DNA of 64,000 bases from Undaria pinnatifida. Lineage: Eukaryota; Sar; Phaeophyceae; Laminariales; Alariaceae. Positions within the stretch are counted from its first letter, which is position 1, and each line of letters opens with the position of its first letter. Below the pieces are notes generated by a model, which was given only the letters and a program-made list of their open reading frames with translations, was not told where the DNA came from and ran no database searches. Of this stretch, positions 1 through 13,239 are shown one piece after another. The stretch lies in the NCBI GenBank assembly GCA_012845835.1, contig JABAKD010000019.1, forward strand, positions 5,813,494-5,877,493, written 5' to 3'. The position numbers and the translations under genes are program-made.

Positions 1-3000
1 TCGCACACCAGAAAAAATATGGCTTTCAGAACATCGCGACAGCCGTCGCGCTTCGGGTGCGGGTGTACTTCACATTATAAATCGTTCCATCAATCACGCC
101 GCTCGACTCCACTTCTGGCACATGCTTGTACTGACGGTCCAACAATCACCAGTACAGCAGCTGTACTGCCATATCATACCATGTAAAACAATACTCGCAT
201 GCCCGAAAAAAACATTGCATCATAACATTTTTAATTATTAACCCTTTTTTGGTGTCCGGGTATAGCGACCAGAGACACGACAAGAGCGACGGTATCCACC
301 GTCTCCGTCAGCGCGCAGCGATACGAATGGGACCATCATGATTGTTGTGTACTATCGTAGTTCGGACACGATATGACGATATGTACCACCAACATCGAAG
401 CAGCCCGCGTTCCTTCGAACGGTTCATGTGGTAAACGTCACTGTTTATTGGTCAATTCTCCCCTCTAAAGTCCCAAAGAGGCTAATAGGTCCATCGGACC
501 ATTGGTATGCACGGTGAATATCACACGGGGGGTTAATGTAATGTAATGTAATGAACGACTTATTTTATTTTACTTAGGAGCGGGGTTCATACTATTATTG
601 CCATTACGGACACGATAAGATACGGCTTCAGGCGGACCCAAAACGACAGATTTAGCGACTATACCTCAGCAAGTACCAAAAAAAAAAAAACAGCGCTCTT
701 TTTCACCTGTTGGAACTCACGTACATGTACAGCATACAGTATACAAACCTACACAAAGACGAACGACGGCCTTCTCTGCCTTCTAGAATCGAAGGAAGAC
801 GTACAAACAGTCAGAGCGACCTGACCCGACCCGCGAGGTTCGAAAACCTCCTGCCCCAATCGAACCCACCCGTGCGAACACCTCTTCACCCCACCCGACG
901 CGCCCCGCGAGTTAAGTATAATCATGATGGGCGCGTGCCGTACACACGCCTCCTTATGTTTCACTTCGGACAATCCCCGCCCCCCTACCCCGACATGCCC
1001 AGGTTTCGTCGTGCGTCCCCTGCTGTAATCGACACTCAGCTTTTCGACACATTTCCCCCCCCCAAAAGCCCCTGAGGGGTTAACTTTCTATACTTCCTAT
1101 TAATCGTCACTTTGTGTTTCGACGCGTTTTCCCCTCTGAAGTCCGTAGGAAGGGGTTAAGTTCCGATACCTCCTATATATTTAAAGCTGTTGTATTGCCA
1201 TACAGCCGTGGTCCCTCCTTTAGTGCGGTACCTTGCCAGACGACAACACCCGCACTAAATTGGGACCCGCACTATCCGGGGATGGTAACCGCACTAAAGT
1301 GGGAACACGCACCAAAGAGGGACCCCGCACTATAGTGCGTACCCGTACTGTGCATCAAGAGGTAGTGACAAGCGATTTTCACCACATTAAACATGGGCCC
1401 CGCTCTAAAGTGGGACCCCGCACGATAGTGCGTATCCGTACTGTCTATTCAGAGGTCGTGACAAGCGATTTTCACCGCACTAAACTGGGACCTAGCACAA
1501 AAGTTACCGCACCAACGCGGGACCACGACTGTAGCTATATAATAACAGCTCGGCCGGACAGAGCAGCATAGGGGAGAGCCTGGACGGGAAGGCAGTATTC
1601 TTAACACTAAGTCATTGCCACAAGCTATAGCCCAAGATCACAACGCAGGCTCCAGTAAATGCCACCGGTCTTCACCAGTATACAGCAGCGACACGACACG
1701 CATAACGGGTAAACAGAGCTGCTTTGTATCTCTATCGCTGACGCCAACGCTCCAGCTATTATGAGTGACGCAGTGTATTTGCTATTCATGCAGGCTGCAG
1801 TTTTTCAATATGCGTCACAAGGCACGCTCCAAATATACGGCAGTGCGACACTATGTACGCGAAAAAAAATAGCAGTTGTCGCTACGTAGAGTAGTAGTGG
1901 TAACTTTATGATGTCACGCCGGTTGAGCAGCGCCGGGTTGCCCGCTACAGCACCTATGGATATATCCGGCTGGCACGTACCGGCACCGCGAGCTGGTCCG
2001 GCCGAGAGGATCACGCTGTATTCGCTAGCTTTTTCCCAACGCAAGTTTGCGAGTTTCGATCTCGAATTTTGTACGTCGTATGGAGCTCCCCTTAGAGTAA
2101 AACCAAACGACTCAAAAAGGGTCAAGCTTTTTTTTTTTTATGGCGGGCGTATATGGCCATTTCGAGAAAAATCCGACCGACGTTTTCGCCAAAACGTAAG
2201 AGGGAAAAAACAAAAAACCGTGACCCTCTTTGAAGCTGTAGACGAATGCAATGCGAATCACGTGCCGAAAAATAAAATAAAAATAAACGATAAATTGGGG
2301 TGAGAAATCCTGTTTTCGTGTCCCCCATCGTACTATCTCCACTTTGTATTGCGGATAATGGGCACGTCATTTTTCTTCATAGACAGCGAAGTAGGCTTAT
2401 GGTGAGGATAACGATCGTTGCGTCATGCCTCGGGGAATGCTGAAAGTTCACACCGAGAATCAGCGCCATCCGCTGTGCAGATTTTTCGGACTCTTGTATA
2501 GAAATAAGTATCGAGACACCCCCGCAAGTGTTGGGATTTACTCGACACGACATTTCTCGACGAAAACGACTCAGATTCAAAAAATGCTAACGTCTGCATA
2601 TGCGCTGCAGGTTGGGAAACACTGCTGTAAAATATGGAGTCCTAATATTTCGAAATGGTGGCGAAAACGCCGATCGAACGGAATTTTTATTTCATGACTG
2701 GACCAGCTCGTATAGAGGCACTCCCGATTTCCCTTTACATGTTTCTGGTGGAGGCATGACTTGCGTCAGCTGTGACATATGCACGTACCACCTTTGGTTC
2801 GTGTTTTTTCCCTGGGGTATTCCTCAGCTCCAGAGTGACTGGAGCCTGTCCTGTGACCACGTACTTGATTATGCGAGTTAATGTGACAACAGAAGCACCA
2901 TTACTGTATTACGATCTATCGCCAACGTCGCCACCGACAGTCGTCATTGCCAAGGATAGGCAGGGGTAGACTACGGCTAGGGCTCGAGCAAGACTATTCG

Positions 3001-4440
3001 AGCTCTACGACTACAAGTGGTACAGAACACCGAACACGAAACAGGGTAATAAGAAAGGCGGGCGGATATTGACATTGCCATTATGCTAAGGTTAGTGTAG
3101 GACAAACTTTAGTGTAGAACGAATCCTCCCCCATAATAAGAAACCCAGACTAGGTCAGTACCTCAGTTTCTTACTACGTGTCCTGTACTGCACTACGACC
3201 ACAACTACGAAAGCGTTACATGCGCGCCGACCTATTAAGGGAAAACCCTGCATCATATATGAAGTATCATATATGGTGTCATACGTATATCGTACCGGTA
3301 TATGCTGTAAAAAAAAACAGACTACAAGTAGAATAAAATAGGGCCAGTTATGCATCTACCAAGGTATACGCGTACCGGGTACAAAATGTACTGGTGCTGT
3401 ACCCGACACTATATTCTGTGCCTGTACCGTGTACCAGGTATCATGCGTGGTTTCTCAAACATCAAGTTGTATGCTGCCTTTATGAGGGCGCCACGCCATA
3501 ATCTATGGCTGGAAACTCTTTACACGAGGGAAATATCTAATCGCTCCACAGATCATGCAAATCAACAGCATCACACATATATTTTTCGCGGATCTGCATC
3601 ATCTGTAACAATTCCACGGCGCTGAACTAAAGGATATTATTGATATGTGCAATCTGTGCCTCTGCATGTTTCCACGGCGTTGAACTACAGGGTCATGTTA
3701 TCATACGTGTGCCCGGTTTGTACGCACATTGCGGTGTACTCTGATCTGGTACGATCTGTGTGATCTGTACCTGGTAAACGTTTTCCGCGTGATGACATGC
3801 ATGACTAGCACGATCTATACATAGGCATCAACCCACAGATCTGTACGATTCATCATACATTCTAGGTCAGGCAGATCATGATCTGCCCGACGTGTGAACT
3901 CTTTACCTCCCTCCGAAAAAAAAACACCCTCGACTGTACAGTACTGCAAGTTATTATCATAATCAGGACAAGAAAAAAAAAACGGTTAGCAAACGTGTCA
4001 TCAGTAGGGCACATACTCCTGGGGAACCTGGGTACCACACCTGACTGATACCGCTGACACTCGGGTACGTACCCGGGTACCTGCTGAGTAACTGGTGCAT
4101 ACCCTCCAAAACATACCCTTGAAACATTGCTACACCAATAAAACTGCCGGTATGGGTGTGGAGTGTGGAGCTCAAGATGTGGAGATAATTTTCCAATGGA
4201 AATTCCATAACAACAACGACAAAGTAATCAAGCACGGTTGTAACTTCAACGTTGCAGCTGCAAAATTGATGCCAGTATTTTTCCAAATATTTGGTGCCCA
4301 AATCGCGGGTGCACATCCTAAGGGGTTGATGGTATGTTTGGCCGTCCGCGGTTCAAGAAACCCCGTGGGAACTGTGGGGCATAAGGCATGTCTCTCCATT
4401 TTCCTCTCTCCCGTTCAACTCCCTGGTGGTCGCGGTCCAC
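1..4440. other. No recognised gene
   Basis: Apart from the palindromic repeat at 1233-1545, no exon with convincing splice sites or family similarity was found. An open frame at 1908-2303 and its antisense partner are unbroken but match nothing I know. Confidence 0.5.
1233..1545. repeat. Tandem palindromic GCACTATAGTGC repeats
   Basis: Units of the type CGCACTAAAGTGGGACC alternate with CCCGCACTATAGTGCGTA. A unit of about 115 bases ending GTGACAAGCGATTTTCACC is present twice. CGCACTATAGTGCG at 1326-1339 is a perfect 14-base palindrome. A related block lies at 61500-61920 and a weaker one at 12860-13080. Confidence 0.8.
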
Positions 4441-4764
4441 TCACGGAAAAAAAACAAGAACAAAAAACGGAAAACTGCTTCCATCCTCAAAATTTTGAAA
4501 CACAGGGACGCTATATGCATGTACATATTGCATAACCAGCATTCCATAAGGGGAAAAACAACGCGTTTCAAATGCCAGCGGAAACTGCGAATCATTCTTA
4601 AGGCCTGACAAAAAGCACGAGCCCAAGCATCCGCCGCTGACGTACAGTGGTACCTCACCCGCCCCCCCCCCCACCTCTTTCCCGCCCCTCTCCCCTCCTT
4701 CTACCCCCTCTGCCCCCCCGCTCTCCCGCCCGCCCCCCATCCATTAATTTTCTCCTCCACTCAC

Positions 4765-4934
4765 CCGATAGTGTCGTACCGGTACTTCTCCCAGCCCTCC
4801 GGCGGCGGGCACCCCGACTCCACCATGGAAGCCTTGCCCATCGTTAGCAGCTGGTTGACGCCGTACGTTATCTTGAATCCCGTCCCCGTCGCCTTCTTGC
4901 CCGGCCCGGCGCGGGCCGGCGGTCTCCGCATCAT
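4765..4934 (-). CDS. First exon of a protein with an eIF4E-binding motif
   Basis: The exon runs from tandem ATG codons at 4934 to a GTGAGT donor after 4765 (56 codons plus two bases). It starts MMRRPPARAG, continues GKKATGTGF, then ITYGVNQLLTMGKAS, and ends WEKYRYDTIG. YGVNQLL fits the eIF4E-binding consensus Y-x4-L-hydrophobic. Its context ITYxxxxLL resembles the motif in 4E-T and eIF4G proteins, so a cap-binding partner that controls translation or mRNA storage is inferred. An in-frame TAG upstream, in the CTG-rich DNA, supports starting at 4934. The continuation is uncertain. A phase-compatible acceptor near 4641 opens an unbroken frame of about 63 codons down to 4441, but that stretch has no recognisable feature. 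No further exon was identified toward 1. Confidence 0.5.
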
Positions 4935-4959
4935 GGCAGGCGAAGCCGCCGCCGCCGCC

Positions 4960-5560
4960 GCTGCTGCCGCTACTGTTTGTTGGTGCTGTTGCTATCCCAC
5001 CTCGCTCACGAATAAATCACAACAAAAACGTCTACTCCGTTGCTCCTTTTTTTATATATGTATTTGCGCTTCCCCTTTTTTGTTATCCACCTTGTTTCGC
5101 GATTGCTACCGCTGCCGCTGTTGTTGATGTTGCAGCTACCCCACCCTAGCTACGAAGAAAGCAGAACGGCAAAAACGCCCCCTTTGGGCTATCTGCTGTG
5201 TTTTCTACCGCCGCCGCTGCCGCTGCTGCCGCTGTCGATTTTTCTACCCGAAGAAATCGCGAAAAAAACTCCTTCGTTTCTCCTTTGGTTGTATTCTTCC
5301 TTTTGGCTTTAGCTTTAGCTGCTGCCACCGCCGTTTTTGCTATCCTACCCCGCCCACAAACGATCACAACAACAAAAAAGCCTCCTTCGTTTCCCCTCTT
5401 TCGGTGATCTGTTTTTGTTTCCGCCGCCGCCGTTGATGGTGCTGCTATCCCAACTCACCCACGAAGAAAATCAGAGCTAAAAAGCACCTCTTGGTGCCCC
5501 GTTGATGTTGTATATAGCTGGTTCAAGTTTCCTAATAGTACCTCGTACCGTATATCGGGT
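4960..5560. repeat. CTG-rich block with four degenerate copies of a ~120-200 bp unit
   Basis: GCTATCCCACC...CACGAA...CAAAAACG-type segments recur near 4990, 5135, 5340 and 5440, separated by GCTGCCGCTG tracts. This is on the 5' side of the minus-strand exon at 4765-4934, so it may hold that gene's 5' UTR or promoter. Confidence 0.65.
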
Positions 5561-5617
5561 ACACAAGGCAGGTGTCGGCTAGCTCGTATACCCGCGAGCC
5601 GCCTATTTCCGGTTCCC

Positions 5618-7320
5618 GACTAGCTGATGCTGTTGCTGATGCTGCTGTTGCTGATGCTGCTGTTGCTGATGCTGCTGTTGCTGTTGTTGGCGCTGCTGGT
5701 GCTGGTAAAGCTTACTGGTGCCGCTGCTACTAGTGTTGCGGTTGCGCTGCTGTTGATACTGGTGTTGTTGCCGCTGCCTCTGTCACTGCTGCTGCTACGG
5801 CTGCGGCTGCCGCTGCTGTGGGGTGACGCTGCTGCTGTCGTCGCCACCGCCGGCGCCGCTGCTGCCGCCACTACCGGCGCTGCCACTACCGATTCCGTCC
5901 GCAGTGAGTAACAATTACGACTGCACTACCACCGCTGGTCGCTGCTGCTTTTCCCACCTTTAATCGTACTGCTCCTGTCTAGGGTGCTTTAGCAACTACG
6001 ACTCAGAGAAAGCAGTGAGGGAGTCGGCCAGCGCCGCGCCTCCTAATCCACCGGCCCAGCCGTGGTAGTTGCGGTAGCTCGAATATGACAATGACGAGAA
6101 CGGAGACACTAACGACTAAGGCTACAGCTTTTTCGAATCTCGAGACAGGGGGGAAGAAGGTGACGTAGTAGTAGGAAGAGCCCGACGACCTTTCTTCTTC
6201 TATTTCAAGTATTGCTTTCCCTAGTGCTTCTATGCCTATCGTAGCTGCTTCTGCAAATATTTTTGCTGCTGCTATGGCCTTTGCAGCTGCCGCTGCTATG
6301 CGGCTGGCGATTGTGCTGTCGACCGCTCGTCCCCCTGTCGCCTCTCAGGCAGTCGCCAGGGGCCGCAGGAGGTAGGTTTCAATTGGCAGGCGCTATCGCT
6401 GTAGTAGTATAGTTTCTTCTGAGCGGGAGATGACGATCCAAACCGCAGCAGCAGTCGTAGAGGCAGATATACAAAAAATCCTACTCGTAGCTTCCTTCCC
6501 TCCGCTCTTCCCGTTCTTCGTCCACTACCCGTCCGCACGACCACCCCAGTCCGTCCGCACGATCACCCCAGCCCCTGCCCTAAAAGAGGAAGGCAGAACA
6601 GCAAACACAACAGCGACAAAAAAGCGCTAGGCTTTCAAAAAAGAGAGGGCCTTGTATAGCCCAGCCAGCTAGACGATATGCCTCCCGCTCGGCCGGCGAA
6701 AGCGTGCGCTCCGTTACGCCCCCACTCCGACCGCGTGTCCGCTTCCACGTCACTAGCAAAGCCCTCGGATCTTCCGGTCCTCCCCCCTCCTTGGACTTGA
6801 ACACCAGGGCTGAGGGTTACTGGCTGCGTCCCGGCCGAGTTTTTTTTTCGCGATTCGAGATTTGCCAGGCGCTTACAAGGCTGTTTTTTTATCGTTTATT
6901 GTTTACTTTTTTCTCCTTTCGTCGCGCGCCTGCCGGGACGGGGGGCGGGCGTTCCTCCGGCTGCTGCTAACGCCGGCGCCTGCGCTGTCGTCACTGTTGC
7001 TGCTGGTGTTGCTGCTGGTGTTGCTGCTGCTGATTCTGCCGGCTGAAATAACTGACGATGCTGCTGCTTCGACTCCTTGCCGCTGACTGCTACTCCCGTT
7101 TTTTTCTTGTTCTTGTCCTCAACACGACGCACCTCCCTTTCTCCGTCTGGCGGTCGGTATGTCTGTCCGTCCGTCTGTCCGTCAGTACGCCTGTCCGTCC
7201 GTCCGTCACGCTGAAGACGCAAAAAGAGGGGGGGAGTGGGTGGGGGGGGCGGGGGGGGGGCGCCCCTTCCTCCTCCTGCTGCTCCTCCTCCTGCTTGTTT
7301 GGCACGCGCTAGAGGGTCCT
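5618..7320. repeat. Trinucleotide-rich gene-free stretch
   Basis: GCTGATGCTGCTGTT, GTCCGTCC and CTCCTCCTGCTG microsatellites and G runs dominate. Open frames here are poly-Leu, poly-Ala or poly-Ser artefacts. No gene seen. Confidence 0.7.
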
Positions 7321-7742
7321 AGTGCCGGCTGTTGCGACCCCGTCCGCCGAGCCTCCCCGGGCCCGGACGTACAGGAGCGTAGGACACCTATTAATTAGCA
7401 TATCATGTCAATAATCAAGAGTAAGAAACAGGAATGTTCGCCAGGGATGGATTTGTTGGGGAAACTGAGTTATTAACACCACCTGCAGTATAACGGTTTC
7501 AGAATCGCTGCACCTCTCATAGCCCTCGAGGCCCGCACCCAGCCCTCTTAACCCTAACCCCAACCCGAAACGCAAAGCGTCAAAATTCGGGGATATATTC
7601 TGTATGTCCCCGTACCTTTTGTTATATTACGAGCAGTGTATTTGTACGTGTCCTGCACTGGCTATACGTACATAGTCTGCGACGGCTGTACCGATGCTTG
7701 TGCAGGAAGACTTTGTCAACGTGAATAGGAAATACTGCTGCC

Positions 7743-7773
<31 letters not shown>

Positions 7774-8619
7774 TTACATCGCTCGTAGCTCCTCAAAAAT
7801 AAAAATTAAAGTAGGTACAGGTGAACGCGTCGTGAATCGCGAAGCAAATGGAAAGGCCTTTTGGGCCAGATGAGACCCATGACCCGATAGAGACGTAACC
7901 CGACCGGTGCGGTTCTCTATCTCAGCATTTCAACCTCAAAATCTCGACCAACAACTCTGCTGTGTACTTGGAGTATGTACGAGTGTCGTATCGTATCATA
8001 TATTTTCTACCAGGTGCGTAGTACAAGCGTGCGCCGCACCTGGCGCAGCAGCAGCGTGCCCTTTCGAAACCCAAACCAAACCAAGAAATCGTATGTATGA
8101 ATATCACAGAATATCAACATGTACTCGTACTACAGTGGACTAAAAATGTAGTAACCGTTTCGTATTACTGGTAGTAGTATAAAACAGCCCTGATAGTTTC
8201 ATCCAAATTGGTAACATCATCACATTACGTTGTCACATCATGGTCATCCGTCCTGTCTTGACACAAAAAATACACATGGTACATGCATTGCAGGAGTACA
8301 CGCGTCCAGGCACTACGCACGACACACGTGCATATCATCCTCTGAATCCGGCAATCAGTCAGGCTATCGTAGGCCGCTTCGGGTCGCCGACGCTGTACGG
8401 CGGAACAGCAGTATCGTCACGTGTTTCGGTTGCTTTATCCTCCAAAGTCTCTTGTGGCAGAGTAGGAGTTGGTTGCCTTGAGGTGGAGGGATTGAAAGAA
8501 AAGTGACCCGCGATCGTGGTGCGTCCGTCGCACACTAACACCAACTGTCATCAATACTTTTTTTCTTTCTTTTAATCATCGCGTTTCCTTTCCAGACACT
8601 CGTACACAGGCAATAGGTT

Positions 8620-8884
8620 TTATTTACTCTCAGCGACCTCCTGGACAAGCCATGGTCACAGGTGTCATCCCTTATTCCCCCCGGCGCGTGCCTTCATTTT
8701 ATCGCGCATGGGGATCAGCACTATTCCCACTTTCAGCTTTTTATGCTCGTCGGCTTGGGTCAAATTTCGCCAGCTCGCGGTCTCGCATTTTTAGGTTGTC
8801 AGTTTGTTAGAAAAAGCAGAAAAAGTCCCTCGCGAGGCTCGAACCTTTATTGAACAGACAGAAGTGAACCACCGGGGACGCCGG
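8620..8884 (-). mobile_element. SINE-like element, copy 1 (tRNA-derived head)
   Basis: Read on the minus strand, the head has CCCCGGTGGTTCACTTCTG (A-box position) and GGTTCGAGCCTCGCG (B-box). The body ends in ACCATGGCTTGTCCAGGAGG and GTCGCTGAGAGTAAATAAAA. Related to the copies at 32118-32426, 36460-36750 and 60279-60611. Confidence 0.7.
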
Positions 8885-11800
8885 CTCAATACTACTTCGG
8901 AACCAGGTAGCTGTTTGTAAGACACACACAGCCTTGCAGAATAAAGTTAGTGAAGGTCTAAAACCGAAAATAAGGATGCTGCTGCTACTGCTGCTGCAGC
9001 TGTGCGTGCTAGAGCACAGTGGCAGCAACAGCACTGCGAGAGTTCATGCCGTGCTGCGCTCGACTTGGATAGAACTCCGTAGTACTACCAGCACACTAGT
9101 CTAACAAGTAGTATTACTATTAATAGTACATGTTAAACCCAAATACCTTGTTGGGCGCAAGGGCAGGGGGGGGGTTGCTCTCACTCTCACCTTGGCAGGG
9201 CAGAGCACAAAAGGAAGTACTTCCTTGGCTGTCCCTAATAGCACGCTAGCTGTGTTGGCTCGCCCCGCTCAACACCAGCCCCGCTACAAGATCTCAAGCT
9301 CTCGATTGCAGCGAACCTAGGGACCACAGCACTACTAGCTGTTGCTGCAGGCCCACCCAAGAGAGACAGAGGGGAGAGGGAGAAATGAGACAGCGGCTTA
9401 CAACGCGAGGCGTGTTGACAAAACATATAGGATACAGTACGAAAAAATGAACAATTGAGGTGTCTCCTGTTTTCTGCCGATGTAACAAAGAAAATACAAA
9501 AAATAAGAAGGGAGGGATGAGGAAGACGAACCCGATGCCGGCCTTTGCAGCACCCAACATGTGGCACCTACCTCTGTTCTTCTCTCTTCTTGCCCTAGAC
9601 CTCGGTCCCTGCCACCTAGATACCCAGTGCTCTCGAACGCCGGGCGCAGAGGCAGAGCGTTTGAGTGTCGTGTAAAAGATGGAAAATTGGAGCGCGCGGC
9701 CTTCTTTCGCGATTGCTTCCAGGATTAGGATTTCGAATTTCGACGCTTCCGCATTTTTATTTTTATGATATCTTGATTTTTGGTGAAATTTCCGTTTGAT
9801 AAGAAACGTGCCATAGACGCGTGGGCTGATAATTATTATGCCCAATATGTCCCCCCATCGTAACAGTTACACGTGCATTATACGCTCCCACCAGCCCACC
9901 CGACAACGCGACCATCAGCCTAACCAGTGTCCTGTTGACGCTCACGTAAGAACGCATTATCTTACCGTCGTGTCATACGAGGTAGCCCATAGACCATCGC
10001 CAGCTTGGGCGCTCCGTCTTTGTTTTGTTTTTACTGCGCGGTTTCGCGTGAAAAGTAGAGAGGTAAACGCATACAACGACATGCAACACATACATGGTGA
10101 GGGAGGGAGGAACGCATAGATAATTACACTGGTAGTTATTAATAGTGCATTCTTCAAGCATGTTGTTAACATCCATCTCCTCATCACGTTCAATCAGTCG
10201 TACGAGATGGGTGTCATACAAAATATCCAGGTGGTATTGGACAAACAGAAGACACATACATAAAGAAATCAGATGATAGACCATGCGGCGACGCTCCTCT
10301 ACTACTGCATTAGGACAACAGCTCTCTCTGAGCCGATCTTCTTAGGGGGGGGTGGGGGGCAGGGAGGTGAGGGGGGGCGGCGGGGGGAAGGTGGCTGGGG
10401 AGGGGGGGATGGGGGGAACTGAAGGAGGAATTTGGGGGGGAGGGGGGGGTGACATCATATATATCGTGAAAAGCACGAAGTACCAGGTATGATGACAGTA
10501 CATATTATATGTGTTGTGTAATAACGCTGTTAGACCCCGCGTTTCTCCAATTGATGATATATGCGTGACTTCCCAACGGTGTGCTTGCTTGTCGACATAC
10601 AGTAGCCGTAGCTCCTACTCTCGTATCGCTGACTACTGACTAGTATTAATATAGCTCCAGGCAGGGCAACGGGGGAGGCAGAAATTGACGCGGGCCGCTT
10701 GTGTGATTCGGTTGTCGAATACCGCAGTTGCGGCATGAGCATCCATTCTTGGGGACCGTATCGAAAAAAGTACATGGAAAAACTATAGTATGTATTTTTA
10801 AAAAAGGATGTTCCTTGACTTCTGATTGTAGGGCAGACAGACGGACGGACAAGAAAATATGTTGCTGACAGACTCCAGCATAACCACTGGGGAATCGCTA
10901 CAACTGCTACTGTTGCCACGCCTACGACTATTGCTACTACTATTACCTCAGTGGGCACCATAGATATCATCGTGGGTGCTCATCACACCATCAAGCAAAC
11001 AGACACAAAGGAGCACGCGAACATCGTTCTATTGTAAACGTAATCCGATCAACAACCAACCCTAGAAAAAAAACAGTCATTCACAATACAGTAAAAGGCC
11101 CACGGCTGATGAAGGCGACAAATCCAAGCGCATACCGTTGTCTCTGTTGCTACTATCTGTTGCTGGCAATGCTCTAGATCGCTGTCCACCCAGGTGCGTG
11201 AAAACGCGATAGATCCAAGGTAAAACCATCAAAAATAGGGCCCCACCTTGGCCTCACTGTTTTTTTCCGGTTCTTATCCCTATTATACAATATATAGGTA
11301 GACCTGGACCCTGCCCACACACCGAATCACAACCACACAGCAGCAACAGTTGGTTCTCAGATGCGCCGCAAACGTGGTTGACTGAGTATTCAGCGTAGGG
11401 GTCGTCGCGCACAGTCAGGCTTCTTACAGTTGCTGCCCATACAAAATTCTTGGTGCGCGGCTTTAAGCGTGATGTTGCTTATGTGCTCACATGAGCGTCA
11501 CCGAAATCAAGCCAGTGGCCACACGTAAAATACCATAAATACCACGTTCGGTTAACTGGTTATTGTGTCCGTCCATCGCGGGCAAGATACTAAAGAAATA
11601 GCACATTCCTTTTGTCCTCTGGTCGGTAGTGATGATGCTGCCGCTACTGCTGCTGCTAAATATTAAGAAAAACAGATATTACTCTACCGGCCCTCTTCGA
11701 GCATGCGCCATCGCCTGATGCCGATAGGTCAGCGGACGAGACCGGTCCAGCAGACCGAGACCGGCCAACAGCCCAACCACACAATCATCCTTAAACTATG

Positions 11801-13239
11801 ATTATCGTCCAATTATGTTCATCCTGTGTATTTTTTTTGTCAGGCAAAGAAAATACTGACCCACCACCCAACAGCGGAAGCCCCCGCCACCAACAAGCCA
11901 CCACGACAACAGCAGTCGCTTAAACATGAACCCGGCTCATGGTATAGTAATATCTCCGAGCCACTGCTGTGCCCCCATGTCACAGGCCTTAGCTTCTTGT
12001 ACAAACCCCACACTAACTAAACTTGTTGTTATGTTGCCAGATACTTCAGTGTTCACGAGACCTTCGCTGCTCGTACAGCCCACATGGCACCTAAGCAAGC
12101 AAAAAAGGACTCCCATACAACGCGTTTGGTCCGCTGCAAACAAAGATTCGCCAAAATTAACAGCGTGAGTATCTCCAATAGACACCATCCATTCCCATTC
12201 CCCAGCAAGGCAGTAGCAACACCAACAACATCAACCACAACAGCAGCAGCGGCAGCAACAGTAACCGCAGCAGCAATACCAGCAGTACCAGCACCAACAC
12301 CACCACCACCAGTAGCAGCAGCAGCAGCAGAGGTAGCAGGAAGCAGCAGCTGCAGCATCGGGAGCAGCAGCATACAACTGCAGCAAGCCAAAGTCCACAT
12401 AAAGCACGCCCCGCTCGCTGCGCGTGGCAGAAACGGGCGTCCCCAAGTCTACCACGGCCAACCAACCTGCTGGACACCACCACCATGCCATGCCTTTCGA
12501 AAAAAAAACAGACTCCCAAGCCTTGGAATGCCCCCTCCCTCCCGCCTCTCCCCTTGCCCGTCCCCCGCCCCCGCGCACTCGCTGACAGACAAACGACACA
12601 CATCCCCGTTGAAAAAGGAAAGCGCTAATTAACCGATGCTCAGCGAATCTGAAAACTAGTACAATATGATGCTAAGCACACCGCAGCTGTCCCAACAACA
12701 ACAGCCCTTTTCGCAGCCGTTCCCAATATCAACAGCGCGGAGGCAAGAAACCCCAATAGTGCGTTTTTGGGCTGGCGGCGGCAGCGGCGGTAGCGATGGG
12801 GCGACCCATCGGCGCAGACGCGAGCGTTTTGTTTCGTGCTAAGCGCATCACAGTCGCCCGAACACCAACACAGTAGTGGTCCCCCGATAGCGCCGGTATG
12901 TGCCAGGCAGAAAGACCGGCAATGCAGCGGCAAACCAGTAACACCGGCACTACTCCGCATACTGTCACTATTTGTTCCTATCTATGTCAAGCGATTTCAC
13001 AGGCACTATAGCGGATGAGTGGCATTACTTAACCGGCGCTATAGAGGGACCATTACTGTAGCGGGGAGGCCGGGAACCCCCTAGTGCGCCATTAGACTGC
13101 CAGCGGCGGCAGTAGTGGTGGCGGTTGCGGTGGAGCGACCCCTTGGCACAGGCGCGCGCGCTTTCCTCCGTGACGCGTATCACCGCGCGCGCAGGGAGGC
13201 GGAAGCGGGGGGGGGGAAAGGAAGGGATATCGGCGGGAT
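8885..13239. other. No recognised gene; homopolymer and CAG tracts
   Basis: A 183-codon minus-strand frame at 9294-9845 is the longest, with hydrophobic stretches but no known motif. G-rich runs lie at 10340-10450, and CAG/AAC-rich DNA at 12220-12380. I see no supported gene. Confidence 0.45.
12860..13080. repeat. Diverged relative of the GCACTATAG repeat
   Basis: Contains AAGCGATTTCACAGGCACTA and CGGCGCTATAGAGGGACC, resembling the units at 1233-1545 but with more changes. Ends about 160 bases beyond the stop of the elongin-B-like gene. Confidence 0.5.

Noticed and set aside
1805-2303. Overlapping open frames on both strands near 1.9-2.3 kb
   Set aside because: Unbroken but unlike any family I know, and the two strands compete; no splice or start evidence.
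5627-5911. Poly-Leu frame suggesting a membrane protein
   Set aside because: Caused by CTG/GCTGTT microsatellite; no flanking protein sequence.
9294-9845. 183-codon minus-strand frame
   Set aside because: Longest in its area, but with no recognisable motif, splice context or repeat relation; probably chance.
12084-12632. Possible first exon MAPKQAKKDSHTTR with a GTGAGT donor at about 12165
   Set aside because: A start and donor are present, but no second exon or family match was found, and downstream sequence is CAG-type low complexity.
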